NCBI GenBank assembly: GCA_963739395.1
Contig: CAVUAE010000001.1
Coordinates: 868,001-932,000, forward strand
DNA: 64,000 bases
Reading direction: 5' to 3'
DNA from: RBG-13-51-18 sp963739395
Lineage (GTDB): Bacteria > Chloroflexota > Dehalococcoidia > Dehalococcoidales > RBG-16-60-22
Shown: positions 44,048-51,619 of the stretch, in pieces
How the letters are laid out: every line of letters begins with the position of its first letter
Numbering within the stretch: position 1 is the stretch's first letter
Notes under the pieces: model-generated
The model's input: only the letters and a program-made list of their open reading frames with translations
Database searches by the model: none
What the model was told of the DNA's origin: nothing
Position numbers and translations under genes: made by a program

Positions 44048-45160
44048 ATGGCTGACTTACGTATAGATAAACTTGCCGACTTACTGGTCAATTATTCAGT
44101 TAAGGTGAAGTCTGGCGATACAGTAAGTATCCAGGGAGATAACCTGGCGGAACCATTGCATAAAGCGATATATGTCAAGGTATTGCAAGCCGGAGGGTTT
44201 CCGTTTTTAGTAACCTCCCCTAACGGGATTACTGAATTATTCTATAAATATGCGTCCGACGAGCAAATCAAACATATACCTCCACCCGCAAAACTAATGA
44301 ACGACACTTATGATGTGATGATCCATATAACAAGCGAGGAAAATACCAAAGCCCTAACTAATGTAAACACCGCTAAGATAGTGGCGCGCCAGCAATCGCG
44401 TACCGAGCTGCGTAAGACCTTTTTTGAGAGGGCAGCCAGCGGTAAAGTACGCTGGACGCTAGCTCTGTATCCCACCAATGCCTATGCTCAAGACGCAGAG
44501 ATGAGCCTCGAAGAATATGAGGACTTCGTCTATACAGCCTGTTTAGGAGACGTGAACGACCCCATCGGTTACTGGAAACGTTTCTCTGCCCGGCAACAGA
44601 AGGTTGTAGAATGGCTGAAGGGCAAGAAAAATATTCATGTCACTGCCCTTGAGACCGATTTAACTTTTAGCGTCGCCGGCCGCACTTTTATTAACTGCGA
44701 CGGTCATGAGAACGTGCCGGATGGAGAGGTCTTTACCGGTCCGGTCGAAGACAGTATGAACGGACATGTTTACTTCTCCTATCCCACCATCGAAAACGGG
44801 CATGAGGTTATCGGTGTACGGCTCTGGTTCGAAAATGGTAAGGTTACAAAAGCTACCGCAGAAAAGAACGAAGACTTTTTGTTAAAAACACTGGATACAG
44901 ACGAAGGAGCCCGACGCGTAGGTGAATTCGCCTTCGGCAACAATCTGGGTATCAGAAGATTCACTCGACAGATTCTCTTTGATGAAAAAATCGGCGGTAG
45001 TTTCCATATGGCGTTGGGTTCCAGCTATCCTGAAACTGGCGGGAAAAACGTATCGGCTATTCATTGGGATATGATTTGCGATATGCGGCGTGGCGGCGAA
45101 GTTACTGTTGATGGTCAGCTGCTATATAAAAACGGGCAATTCGTGATTCCGCTGGGATAA
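44048..45160 (+). CDS. M29-family aminopeptidase (thermophilic aminopeptidase T-like)
   Basis: About 370 residues from MADLRIDKLAD with an AAGGAG ribosome-binding site. It fits the M29 metallopeptidases, which remove N-terminal residues using two metal ions. Visible family segments include GRTFINCDGHENVPDGEVF, NLGIRRFTRQILFDEKIGG, and the closing GSSYPETGGKN followed by HWDMICDMRRGG. It acts in the cytosol in peptide turnover and is probably cotranscribed with the Cys-rich gene. Confidence 0.92.
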   Translation: MADLRIDKLADLLVNYSVKVKSGDTVSIQGDNLAEPLHKAIYVKVLQAGGFPFLVTSPNGITELFYKYASDEQIKHIPPPAKLMNDTYDVMIHITSEENTKALTNVNTAKIVARQQSRTELRKTFFERAASGKVRWTLALYPTNAYAQDAEMSLEEYEDFVYTACLGDVNDPIGYWKRFSARQQKVVEWLKGKKNIHVTALETDLTFSVAGRTFINCDGHENVPDGEVFTGPVEDSMNGHVYFSYPTIENGHEVIGVRLWFENGKVTKATAEKNEDFLLKTLDTDEGARRVGEFAFGNNLGIRRFTRQILFDEKIGGSFHMALGSSYPETGGKNVSAIHWDMICDMRRGGEVTVDGQLLYKNGQFVIPLG

Positions 45161-45486
45161 TATTGAAGTTTAAATGGTGGGCGGTACAGGACTAAATGTA
45201 GAAGTCTTGGGCTTTCATTTGTATTCAATATTTAGGTAATAATCAATATAATTAAACAATCCAAGCAGATGTGGCTAATCTAGCCACCTCTGATAGCATT
45301 ATTGCCGAGCGCTACTGACCAACCTGAATCAAGACAGTATTTCATGGTTCTACAGCTGTGATTTAGCACCAGTAATCTGACTAGCCTGATGTTCCAGCGG
45401 CATTTATAACATTTTCCCGCCATTAGTAAGTAGTGTTCCAGTTAAGCACTCCTGATAGAGTACCACCCATTACCTAACGAAACTCA
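45161..45486. other. Left part of the tRNA-Val-associated insertion
   Basis: 326 bp without a gene. It starts with a copy of the tRNA-Val 3' end (45174-45191). It also holds a perfect hairpin GTGGCTA-atc-TAGCCAC at 45271-45287. No other structure is recognised. Confidence 0.5.
45174..45191. repeat. attL-like copy of the tRNA-Val 3' end
   Basis: An 18-bp sequence (ATGGTGGGCGGTACAGGA), identical to 46043-46060, which contains the CCA and part of the T arm of the tRNA-Val gene. The 869-bp spacing and the tRNA 3' end position fit a site-specific integration scar. Confidence 0.7.
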
Positions 45487-45876
45487 CTAAGGAGCTTCAA
45501 ATTTCACGAATGATGTACCGTGAGTAGTTTCATATATTTCAGGCCAAGGTTGATTTTTCCCCTGCCATATTTGAGTAGAGCCATCCTCCCATGTGATTTT
45601 TATAACCCAAGAAATATCATTGGGTTGCTGAGGTAATTTATAACTATAATATTCATGATAATTACCTTCCCACGGACAATGTACCATATAAGGTCCACCT
45701 ATTTCTTTACCATCTTTTGTAAACGTGATATTCCCACTTGCCGATACTCCAGCTGATTGGTATATAGTAAACTCTTGGTCATACGGTGGGCCTCCATCAC
45801 ATTTACAACTTAGCCATGAAACTAAGAAAAGAGTCATAACAACCAGTACGATGAACACTTTGCCTAGAATTCTCAT
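45487..45876 (-). CDS. Small secreted protein within the mini-island
   Basis: A 129-residue protein with an N-terminal hydrophobic segment (about 5-22) and a Cys at about 24-26. It is probably exported, although the lipobox (WLSC) is not canonical. The mature part looks beta-rich, with repeated Trp (QIWQGKNQPWPEI). No recognised domain is seen. It is the only gene between the two tRNA-derived repeats. It has a promoter with a palindromic operator at the -35, so it is probably regulated independently. Confidence 0.65.
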   Translation of the reverse strand: MRILGKVFIVLVVMTLFLVSWLSCKCDGGPPYDQEFTIYQSAGVSASGNITFTKDGKEIGGPYMVHCPWEGNYHEYYSYKLPQQPNDISWVIKITWEDGSTQIWQGKNQPWPEIYETTHGTSFVKFEAP

Positions 45877-46043
45877 TATTACCTCCTTTCAAGTTTTAAG
45901 TTGCTTCAAAGCAATCAAGACATACCTTGTAAGTTGACCTGAGACACTATTTTACCACATAAATGACAAATGTCAATATATTGACAGAAGTTGTTTGCTT
46001 CCTAGAAACTAAAATTTGGAGTGGGGATTAAAGGCGAGATTTA
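45877..46043. other. Right part of the mini-island, with promoter region
   Basis: AT-rich sequence between the secreted-protein gene and the tRNA-Val. It holds the promoter and operator of that gene and no other frames of note. Confidence 0.5.
45949..45986 (-). promoter_or_regulatory. Promoter with palindromic operator for the small secreted protein
   Basis: On the minus strand TTGACA (at 45971-45976), a 16-bp spacer and TAAAAT (at 45949-45954). The -35 is inside a perfect 16-bp palindrome, TGTCAATATATTGACA (45971-45986), so a dimeric regulator may bind here. The leader is about 66 bases. Confidence 0.65.
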
Positions 46044-46060
46044 TGGTGGGCGGTACAGGA
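46043..46060. repeat. attR-like sequence at the tRNA-Val 3' end
   Basis: Identical 18 bp to 45174-45191, but here it is part of the intact tRNA-Val gene. The pair marks the boundaries of the 0.87-kb insertion. Confidence 0.7.
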
Positions 46061-46121
46061 TTCGAACCTGTGACCTTCAGTGTGTGATACTGACGCTCTA
46101 AACCAGCTGAGCTAACCGCCC
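46044..46121 (-). tRNA. tRNA-Val(CAC)
   Basis: A 78-nt gene with encoded CCA. The acceptor stem GGGCGGT/ACCGCCC is perfect. The anticodon stem is TCAGT/ACTGA with loop ATCACAC and anticodon CAC. The T arm contains GGTTCGAATCC. Its 3' end doubles as the repeat noted above. Confidence 0.97.
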
Positions 46122-46264
46122 CCGCCGCATTGCTTATAAATTCTAAGGAATAATCCACCTAAAATCAAGCTTTTCATTTTCTCTTCTAACCAAGATTGAC
46201 GCATGTATGAAAAAAATATATCATCTAACAACAAGCCAAAAAACATGATTAAGGAGGTCAAGAA

Positions 46265-47581
46265 ATGTTAGACCAGACCAGCCAATGGTATAAGTTACAG
46301 TACCCAGAGTGTTTCGTCAACGAAGAACAACGCATGATACAAAAGACGTTAGCGGATTTTACCGATAATGAGATTATCCCTGTCCGCGATAAAATCGACG
46401 ACGATGTAACCCATGAAAAAATAATCACCCCTATCCTTAAAAAACTTCAGGTAGACCTCGGTTGCCAAAAGAATATGATACCTAAAGAATATGGCGGCAA
46501 TGAGCTGCTCTCGATAGTCACTGGCGCTTTAAAGCAGGAGCAAATCGGGCGGGGTGACTACGGTATCAGTATGCATAGCGCCGTCACCGACTGGTGTTGG
46601 ACGCCGGCTACGCTGGCATATTTAACGGCGCCCACTAAAGAAGCAAAAGCCTGGGGTAAAACTATACTTGATAAATTCGCCCCGATGTTCACGGGCAATG
46701 AGTTACGCGCCGGCTGTTTTAATATGAGTGAACCCGAATCCGCTTGCGACATCGAGAACTTGACCAATGAAGGCAAAACGGTAAGAGTTAGGGCTAAACT
46801 CGAAGGCGATGAATGGGTCATCAACGGCAACAAGTTCTGGGCGTCTAATGCCGGCGTGGCTGACCTCAACTGTGTGATATGCAACATGGACCCCAGACTA
46901 GGTAAAGACGCCTTTGCCCTGATATATGTCCCCGAACCCTGGCCTGGAGTTTCGCACGGTAAACCGGAAGTGAAATGCGGCATGCAGGCCGATAGGAATA
47001 ATTCCACCTTTTTTGATAACGTCAGGGTGCCCAAAGAATGGGGACTTGCCGGTCCGGTTGCCTGGGATATTTTTGAAACAGCATCGGCGGCTCCTTTCCC
47101 TCTAAACTCGGGTCATATGGTAGGCATTCTTCAAGGCGCTTTCGATGTCCTTCTCGATTACACGGGACAGCGAGTTGCCGGCGGCAGGCTAGTTAACCAG
47201 CACCTCGATGCCGCTATGATTCTGGGCGAAATAGCATCGTTTATCACAGTCGCCAGGTCTTCTTACCTTGAGCTGGCACACCAGTTCGACCATCCAGAAA
47301 CTTACGGCTCCTGGATAACAACCAGTATGGTCGCCAAAGCACACGCGGTGCACACCATGATTACCCGGACGGCGGCCGAACTGATACTTAAGGGAATGGA
47401 GTTGATGGGTTGCTATGGCTATATTAGGGCAAACCATTACGAAAAATTTTACCGCGATGCCCCGGTAGCCAAACTGGTCATGGGCGGCAGTCACCTGGGC
47501 TATTTTGCCACGTGCCGCCAGTTCTATGACCTTGATTATTCTTCATTCGGGCCGGGTAAATTACACGACCCGACAAAATAA
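46265..47581 (+). CDS. Acyl-CoA dehydrogenase
   Basis: A 438-residue FAD enzyme that dehydrogenates an acyl-CoA and passes electrons to ETF. The FAD-site segment FNMSEPESACDIENL, the substrate-binding ADRNNSTFFDNVRVPKEWG and a C-terminal segment LMGCYGYIRANHYEKFYRDA are visible. AAGGAGG precedes the start. It is 55 residues or so longer than the usual acyl-CoA dehydrogenase. The WYL regulator follows 4 bp after the stop and may control it. Substrate class is unknown. Confidence 0.93.
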   Translation: MLDQTSQWYKLQYPECFVNEEQRMIQKTLADFTDNEIIPVRDKIDDDVTHEKIITPILKKLQVDLGCQKNMIPKEYGGNELLSIVTGALKQEQIGRGDYGISMHSAVTDWCWTPATLAYLTAPTKEAKAWGKTILDKFAPMFTGNELRAGCFNMSEPESACDIENLTNEGKTVRVRAKLEGDEWVINGNKFWASNAGVADLNCVICNMDPRLGKDAFALIYVPEPWPGVSHGKPEVKCGMQADRNNSTFFDNVRVPKEWGLAGPVAWDIFETASAAPFPLNSGHMVGILQGAFDVLLDYTGQRVAGGRLVNQHLDAAMILGEIASFITVARSSYLELAHQFDHPETYGSWITTSMVAKAHAVHTMITRTAAELILKGMELMGCYGYIRANHYEKFYRDAPVAKLVMGGSHLGYFATCRQFYDLDYSSFGPGKLHDPTK

Positions 47582-47585
47582 AAAT

Positions 47586-48503
47586 ATGAAAATAAATCGA
47601 TTACTAGAAATATCTTTAATCCTCTTGAACAAAACTACTGTCACCGCCACCGAACTGGCGAAAAGGTTTAACGTATCCACCAGGACTATCTACCGGGATA
47701 TCGACGAGCTTTCGGCGGCGGGCGTACCCGTTTTTACTAATAAGGGGAGTGGTGGCGGCATATCCATGTTGGAAAATTACGCCATTAATAAAGCCATGCT
47801 GACCGAACACGAACGCGATAGTATCCTCCTGGCGCTTAAGACTTTACAGGCTACCAAATATCCAGAGATTGATGCGATTCTGGAAAAAATCGGGGCGGTT
47901 TTTAAGAAAACTGCGGGGGCGGACTGGGTGCATATCGACTTCTCGCCCTGGGGCAGCGGTCCTAATGAAGAAAACAAATTCCTTAATGTAAAAAAGGCAA
48001 TCCTCGAAACAAAGGTAGTCACCTTCGACTATATTAACGCCGATGGAATTTTGAGTCATCGTCAGGTAGAACCGATGCAGCTTGATTTTAAAGCCCAAGC
48101 TTGGTATATGTGGGGCTATTGTAAAACGCGGCGGGATTTCCGCACTTTCCGCATCTCCAGAATCAGGAATTTAGAAATCAGCGGGGATAAATTCGTACGC
48201 CGTTCGCTCGATAAAATAAAAGATGAAGAACCCACTACCGTACCAAAAAATCTAGTAACTGTGAAACTAAGATTTCAACCGGAGAACCTCTACCGCGTCT
48301 ATGACGACTACGACCAGGAACGTATCACCCGCAACGCCGACGGCACTTATGATGTAACCGTCCGCTTCCCCGAAGATGAATGGGTTTATGGCTATATCAT
48401 GTCCTTTGGCGACCGCGTAGAAGTGCTGGAGCCGCCGCATATACGCGACATCATACGTAAAAGAATGCAAAAAGCCTTAAAATTTTATCAAAAATCGTCC
48501 TAA
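47586..48503 (+). CDS. WYL-domain transcriptional regulator
   Basis: About 305 residues from MKINRLLEISLIL; the longer frame lies inside the dehydrogenase gene. A winged HTH at about residues 5-55 includes VTATELAKRFNVSTRTIYRDID. The WYL ligand-binding domain (about 135-215) includes RQVEPMQLDFKAQAWYMWGYC. A C-terminal WCX-type region ends at VLEPPHIRDIIRKRMQKAL. Members sense small molecules or nucleic-acid ends. It lies between the acyl-CoA dehydrogenase and the small Cys-rich cluster and may regulate either. Confidence 0.9.
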   Translation: MKINRLLEISLILLNKTTVTATELAKRFNVSTRTIYRDIDELSAAGVPVFTNKGSGGGISMLENYAINKAMLTEHERDSILLALKTLQATKYPEIDAILEKIGAVFKKTAGADWVHIDFSPWGSGPNEENKFLNVKKAILETKVVTFDYINADGILSHRQVEPMQLDFKAQAWYMWGYCKTRRDFRTFRISRIRNLEISGDKFVRRSLDKIKDEEPTTVPKNLVTVKLRFQPENLYRVYDDYDQERITRNADGTYDVTVRFPEDEWVYGYIMSFGDRVEVLEPPHIRDIIRKRMQKALKFYQKSS

Positions 48504-48571
48504 TATGACATACTGTTGTCCTATTTATCTGTTAAGATATTGGCATAATAGATAAACAGGAGGTATGGAAT

Positions 48572-48724
48572 ATGGACGTCAAATACGTCGAAAAAGGCAG
48601 ACCTGGTAAAACCTGCGCAGACTGCCAGTTTTTTGAAAAAACCGATGCCGACATGGGTAAATGCTTCGGGCATGAAGTGCTGGCTAAAGGCAACTGCAAC
48701 ATGTTCAAGAACAAGGAGAAATAA
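48572..48724 (+). CDS. Small Cys-rich protein, possibly iron-sulfur (HiPIP-like)
   Basis: A 50-residue protein with AGGAGGT upstream, beginning MDVKYVEKGRPGKTCADCQF. Cysteines at 15, 18, 31 and 42 (C-x2-C-x12-C-x10-C) could hold a 4Fe-4S cluster, as in the small subunits of glycyl-radical benzylsuccinate-type enzymes, but no glycyl-radical gene is nearby. It lies 21 bp before the GyrI-like fusion gene, so it belongs with the following cluster. Function is unknown. Confidence 0.6.
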   Translation: MDVKYVEKGRPGKTCADCQFFEKTDADMGKCFGHEVLAKGNCNMFKNKEK

Positions 48725-48744
48725 TAAGAACGGGAGGTTTTATC

Positions 48745-49806
48745 ATGAAACCGAATATTATCAAAAAAGAAGCTTTTTTTATAGCCGGCGTTCCCGGCAG
48801 CGGCGATGAGACTGGCAAAGTCTGGGAAACCTATATGAAACTGGAAAAACTTATGCCCCTGAAAAATCAGGTGGGCGAAGTCGGTTACGAAATTCGGATG
48901 TATCCGGATGAAGGCCCCGGTAAAATCTTTGTCGGCGTGCAGATAAAAGACGCCAATATCCCTAAAGAATATCAAGTCTTCTATGTACCTTCCGCGACAT
49001 ATGCTGAGTTTGAAATTTACCCGGCTAAAGGTTATGAAAGCAGCAACGCAGTTATGAGTAAATGGCTGGAGGACAACGCCAGGTCGTACCGACCAGCCCA
49101 AGTGGACGGTATTCATTATGGCATCGAGATATACGATAAAAGGTTCAAGGGCAACGATAACCCGGAATCGGTGGTGGGATTTTGGGAACCGATAGAGCCG
49201 GTAACCGGAGAATTTGACCCGGCGCAAATGATTTTGGGACCGTTAAACGAATTCTGTGGGCGCACCGAGGAGTATGCCGGGTTAGATGTGAGTAAAAAAA
49301 TTCTGCAGGGGAAAGACAAAATGCTGGCCGCTAAAGACCCGGTCAAAGGCTCGGTGTGGATGAAAGAAGCTATCGACCAGCTGGACACTCTTACCGATAA
49401 AAAAACCTGCGTAAAAATAATGACGGCCTGCGGTAAAAGCTGTAACGCGCATAATCATCAAGACACTGATGAATTAAAACAGATGCGCAATTTTTGCGCT
49501 AATGAAGAAGAGTTCCTGGAGAAATTTATACAACCGCCCGGCAATGGCGCCCACACCGAACGGAAAGGAAACCTTTTGATACAACACTATACACCCAGCA
49601 AATACAGGAAGGGTTTGCGCTGCTACTGTTCTTTAGTTAATATGTTGCCGGAAGGCGTTAACGCCTCGCCTACATATTGCCAGTGCTCGCGGGCTTTCGT
49701 CCAGGCGCACTGGGAAGCCGTCCTCGGGCGGCCGCTTAAGGTCGAACTGGGTAAAACCGCTATTTCCGGTGATGATGAATGCGAGTTCATCATTCATCTG
49801 AAATAA
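48745..49806 (+). CDS. GyrI-like effector domain fused to a Cys-rich V4R/DUF6144-like domain
   Basis: A 353-residue fusion. Residues about 1-155 resemble GyrI/AraC effector-binding domains (KEAFFIAGVPGSGDETGKVW, then VVGFWEPIEPVTG). Residues about 165-353 form a second domain with conserved cysteines: MTACGKSCNAHN, CYCSLVNMLPEG, YCQCSRAFV and the end ECEFIIHLK. The same second domain occurs alone in the next gene. It probably binds a small molecule and a metal or cluster; whether it regulates or acts as an enzyme is unclear. Confidence 0.75.
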   Translation: MKPNIIKKEAFFIAGVPGSGDETGKVWETYMKLEKLMPLKNQVGEVGYEIRMYPDEGPGKIFVGVQIKDANIPKEYQVFYVPSATYAEFEIYPAKGYESSNAVMSKWLEDNARSYRPAQVDGIHYGIEIYDKRFKGNDNPESVVGFWEPIEPVTGEFDPAQMILGPLNEFCGRTEEYAGLDVSKKILQGKDKMLAAKDPVKGSVWMKEAIDQLDTLTDKKTCVKIMTACGKSCNAHNHQDTDELKQMRNFCANEEEFLEKFIQPPGNGAHTERKGNLLIQHYTPSKYRKGLRCYCSLVNMLPEGVNASPTYCQCSRAFVQAHWEAVLGRPLKVELGKTAISGDDECEFIIHLK

Positions 49807-49818
49807 AGGGGGGAGAAG

Positions 49819-50406
49819 ATGAGTAAAAGAATAGCGGGTCAAATCCAGGAAATCGGTGGGCATATCGAAGAGTTCGCCGGTGTAAAAATAAAAGAAAAAG
49901 TGATGGAAGGCAGCGAAAATGTCGCCGCCTCTTCTGACAGGATAAAGATTGCTCTCTGGGTCAAGGAGGCTATCGACCGATTGGATGCCTCTGCAACCCC
50001 GGGGAAATGCAGTCAGATAATGGTGGCTTGCGGCCATAACTGTATTGCCCACAACAGCCGCATGGCGGAGGCTATTAAAGCCAGACGCCAGAAACATTCA
50101 ACTGAAGAGAATTTCTTAAAAGCGGAACTTAAAAAACCGATTAAAGGCACTCGGCTGGAGTTGCAAGGCAAAACACTGATACAGTATTATACCCCCCGCA
50201 CCCACTCTATCCCACGGCGTTGTTTCTGCGGCTTAATGTTTGCCTTGCCGGAAGGCGTTAATACCTCGCCTACCTACTGCCAGTGCTCCCGCGGCTTTGT
50301 AGAAAAGTACTGGGAAGGCGCTCTGGGGCGGCCAGTGAAAGTGGAGGCCAAAGAAACCTGCATGACCGGCGCGAAGGAATGTAAGTTTATTATCCACCTG
50401 AAATAA
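49819..50406 (+). CDS. Stand-alone V4R/DUF6144-like Cys-rich protein
   Basis: A 195-residue protein paralogous to the C-terminal half of the preceding gene: shared MVACGHNCIAHN, CFCGLMFALPEG, YCQCSRGFV and the end ECKFIIHLK. It lies 12 bp downstream, probably after a tandem duplication and loss of the GyrI part. The cysteine pattern (two CxC groups and CxxxC) suggests metal binding, with a fold similar to 4-vinyl-reductase domains. Function is unknown. Confidence 0.72.
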   Translation: MSKRIAGQIQEIGGHIEEFAGVKIKEKVMEGSENVAASSDRIKIALWVKEAIDRLDASATPGKCSQIMVACGHNCIAHNSRMAEAIKARRQKHSTEENFLKAELKKPIKGTRLELQGKTLIQYYTPRTHSIPRRCFCGLMFALPEGVNTSPTYCQCSRGFVEKYWEGALGRPVKVEAKETCMTGAKECKFIIHLK

Positions 50407-50409
50407 AAT

Positions 50410-50784
50410 ATGTCATTAAAGAAAAACGCTACCTGGTTCCACGGCTCGCCTTTAAAACTAGAAAAATTACAAAAAGGCAGCTCCATAACACAGGATGAGA
50501 AAATGGCTCAGGCTTTTTCGTGCAAGCCAGGTATAGTATCAGTCTCTGATGACGGCAAGATAAAACATAACGGAAAAGCTAAAGGCAGAGTCTATCGGGT
50601 AACCGACAAGGTAACTACCGATGATATTTTTAAACATCCCAGGTCTTCATGGAAAAAGGGATGGGAATGGATAACAAGGAAGGAATTCAAGCTTGAATTC
50701 CTCTATGAATTTTCGCCTTCTCCAGATGATATTCTCTCTGCAGATGAAATTAGAGAGCTCAGGAAACGCAACGTTCCTCGTTGA
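50410..50784 (+). CDS. ADP-ribosyltransferase-like small protein
   Basis: A 124-residue protein that starts 3 bp after the preceding stop. The opening WFHGSPLKLEKLQKGSSIT and the later GRVYRVTDKV, IFKHPRSSWKKGWEWITRKEF resemble the fold and key positions of small Arr-type ADP-ribosyltransferases or related toxin domains (an H/Y-type active site around H12). I cannot confirm a catalytic triad. Its stop codon sits in the -35 (TTGACA) of the following operon. If active it would transfer ADP-ribose from NAD. Confidence 0.5.
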   Translation: MSLKKNATWFHGSPLKLEKLQKGSSITQDEKMAQAFSCKPGIVSVSDDGKIKHNGKAKGRVYRVTDKVTTDDIFKHPRSSWKKGWEWITRKEFKLEFLYEFSPSPDDILSADEIRELRKRNVPR

Positions 50785-50810
50785 CACATTTTATTCTCCC
50801 CCGCTATAAA
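50781..50810 (+). promoter_or_regulatory. Promoter of the corrinoid protein/methyltransferase operon
   Basis: TTGACA (50781-50786), 18-bp spacer, TATAAA (50805-50810). Leader of about 140 bases to the ATG at 50958. It contains a palindromic CGATATATCG (50894-50903) that could be an operator. Confidence 0.65.
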
Positions 50811-50957
50811 ACTAGATATTCACCATTTTCAATCTATTCTTACGCTTCTTGCATTTTTCTTGCCAACTCGCTAATATATGTAAAGCTAAGTAACGATATA
50901 TCGATATTCCGCAGCCACTGTTAAAAAACGTAAATAAGTTAATAGGAGGTAATACCA

Positions 50958-51590
50958 ATGGCTAAGGATTTGTCTAAAGCATTAGCCGACCTTAAAGAAG
51001 ATGAGGTAATAGCCATCGTACAGGATAAGCTGAACGCTGGCGCCGACGCTATGGGCATTCTCGCCGAAGCCGGCAAAGGCATGGAAACCGTGGGTTCACG
51101 TTTCGCCAAAGGCGAATACTTTATCCCGGACTTGGTTTATTCCGGCGAGATTTTAAAGAAAGTCAATGAGTTGGTCAAACCGAAACTTACCGGAGGGATG
51201 GCAACTAAAACCGGCGGTAAGGTAATCATCGCCACCGTAGCCGGCGACATCCACGACATCGGCAAGGACATCGTCGTCTTCATGCTCGATGTCAGCGGCT
51301 TCCAGGTTTATGACATGGGCGTCGATGTGCCGGTACAGAAAATCGTCGATAAGATAAAAGAAACCGGCGCTACCGTCGTCGGCTTAAGCGGCTTCCTCAC
51401 TTTAGCTTACGATGCTATGAAACAAACCATCGACGCTATCAAGGCAGCCGGCTTAAGAGACAAGACCAAGATAATGATCGGCGGCGGTCAGATTACTCCG
51501 GAAATCGTTAAATATACCGGCGCCGATGCTTATGGTAAAGACGCCATAGAAGGCGTCGCCCTCGCCAAAAAGTGGCTGGGAGTGAAATAA
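50958..51590 (+). CDS. Corrinoid-binding methyltransferase protein (MtaC/MtbC-like)
   Basis: A 210-residue protein. The N-terminal helical cap (about 1-80) resembles methionine-synthase-type cap domains. The Rossmann cobalamin domain (about 87-210) has the base-off motif DIHDIGKD with cobalt ligand H99. The later segments VVGLSGFLTLAYD and KIMIGGGQI fit the B12 loop. It carries a methyl group between a donor-specific methyltransferase and an acceptor. AGGAGGT precedes the start. A URO-D-type methyltransferase follows 29 bp later. Confidence 0.94.
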   Translation: MAKDLSKALADLKEDEVIAIVQDKLNAGADAMGILAEAGKGMETVGSRFAKGEYFIPDLVYSGEILKKVNELVKPKLTGGMATKTGGKVIIATVAGDIHDIGKDIVVFMLDVSGFQVYDMGVDVPVQKIVDKIKETGATVVGLSGFLTLAYDAMKQTIDAIKAAGLRDKTKIMIGGGQITPEIVKYTGADAYGKDAIEGVALAKKWLGVK

Positions 51591-51619
51591 CTATTTAATA
51601 TTAAATTAAGGAGGCAAAA

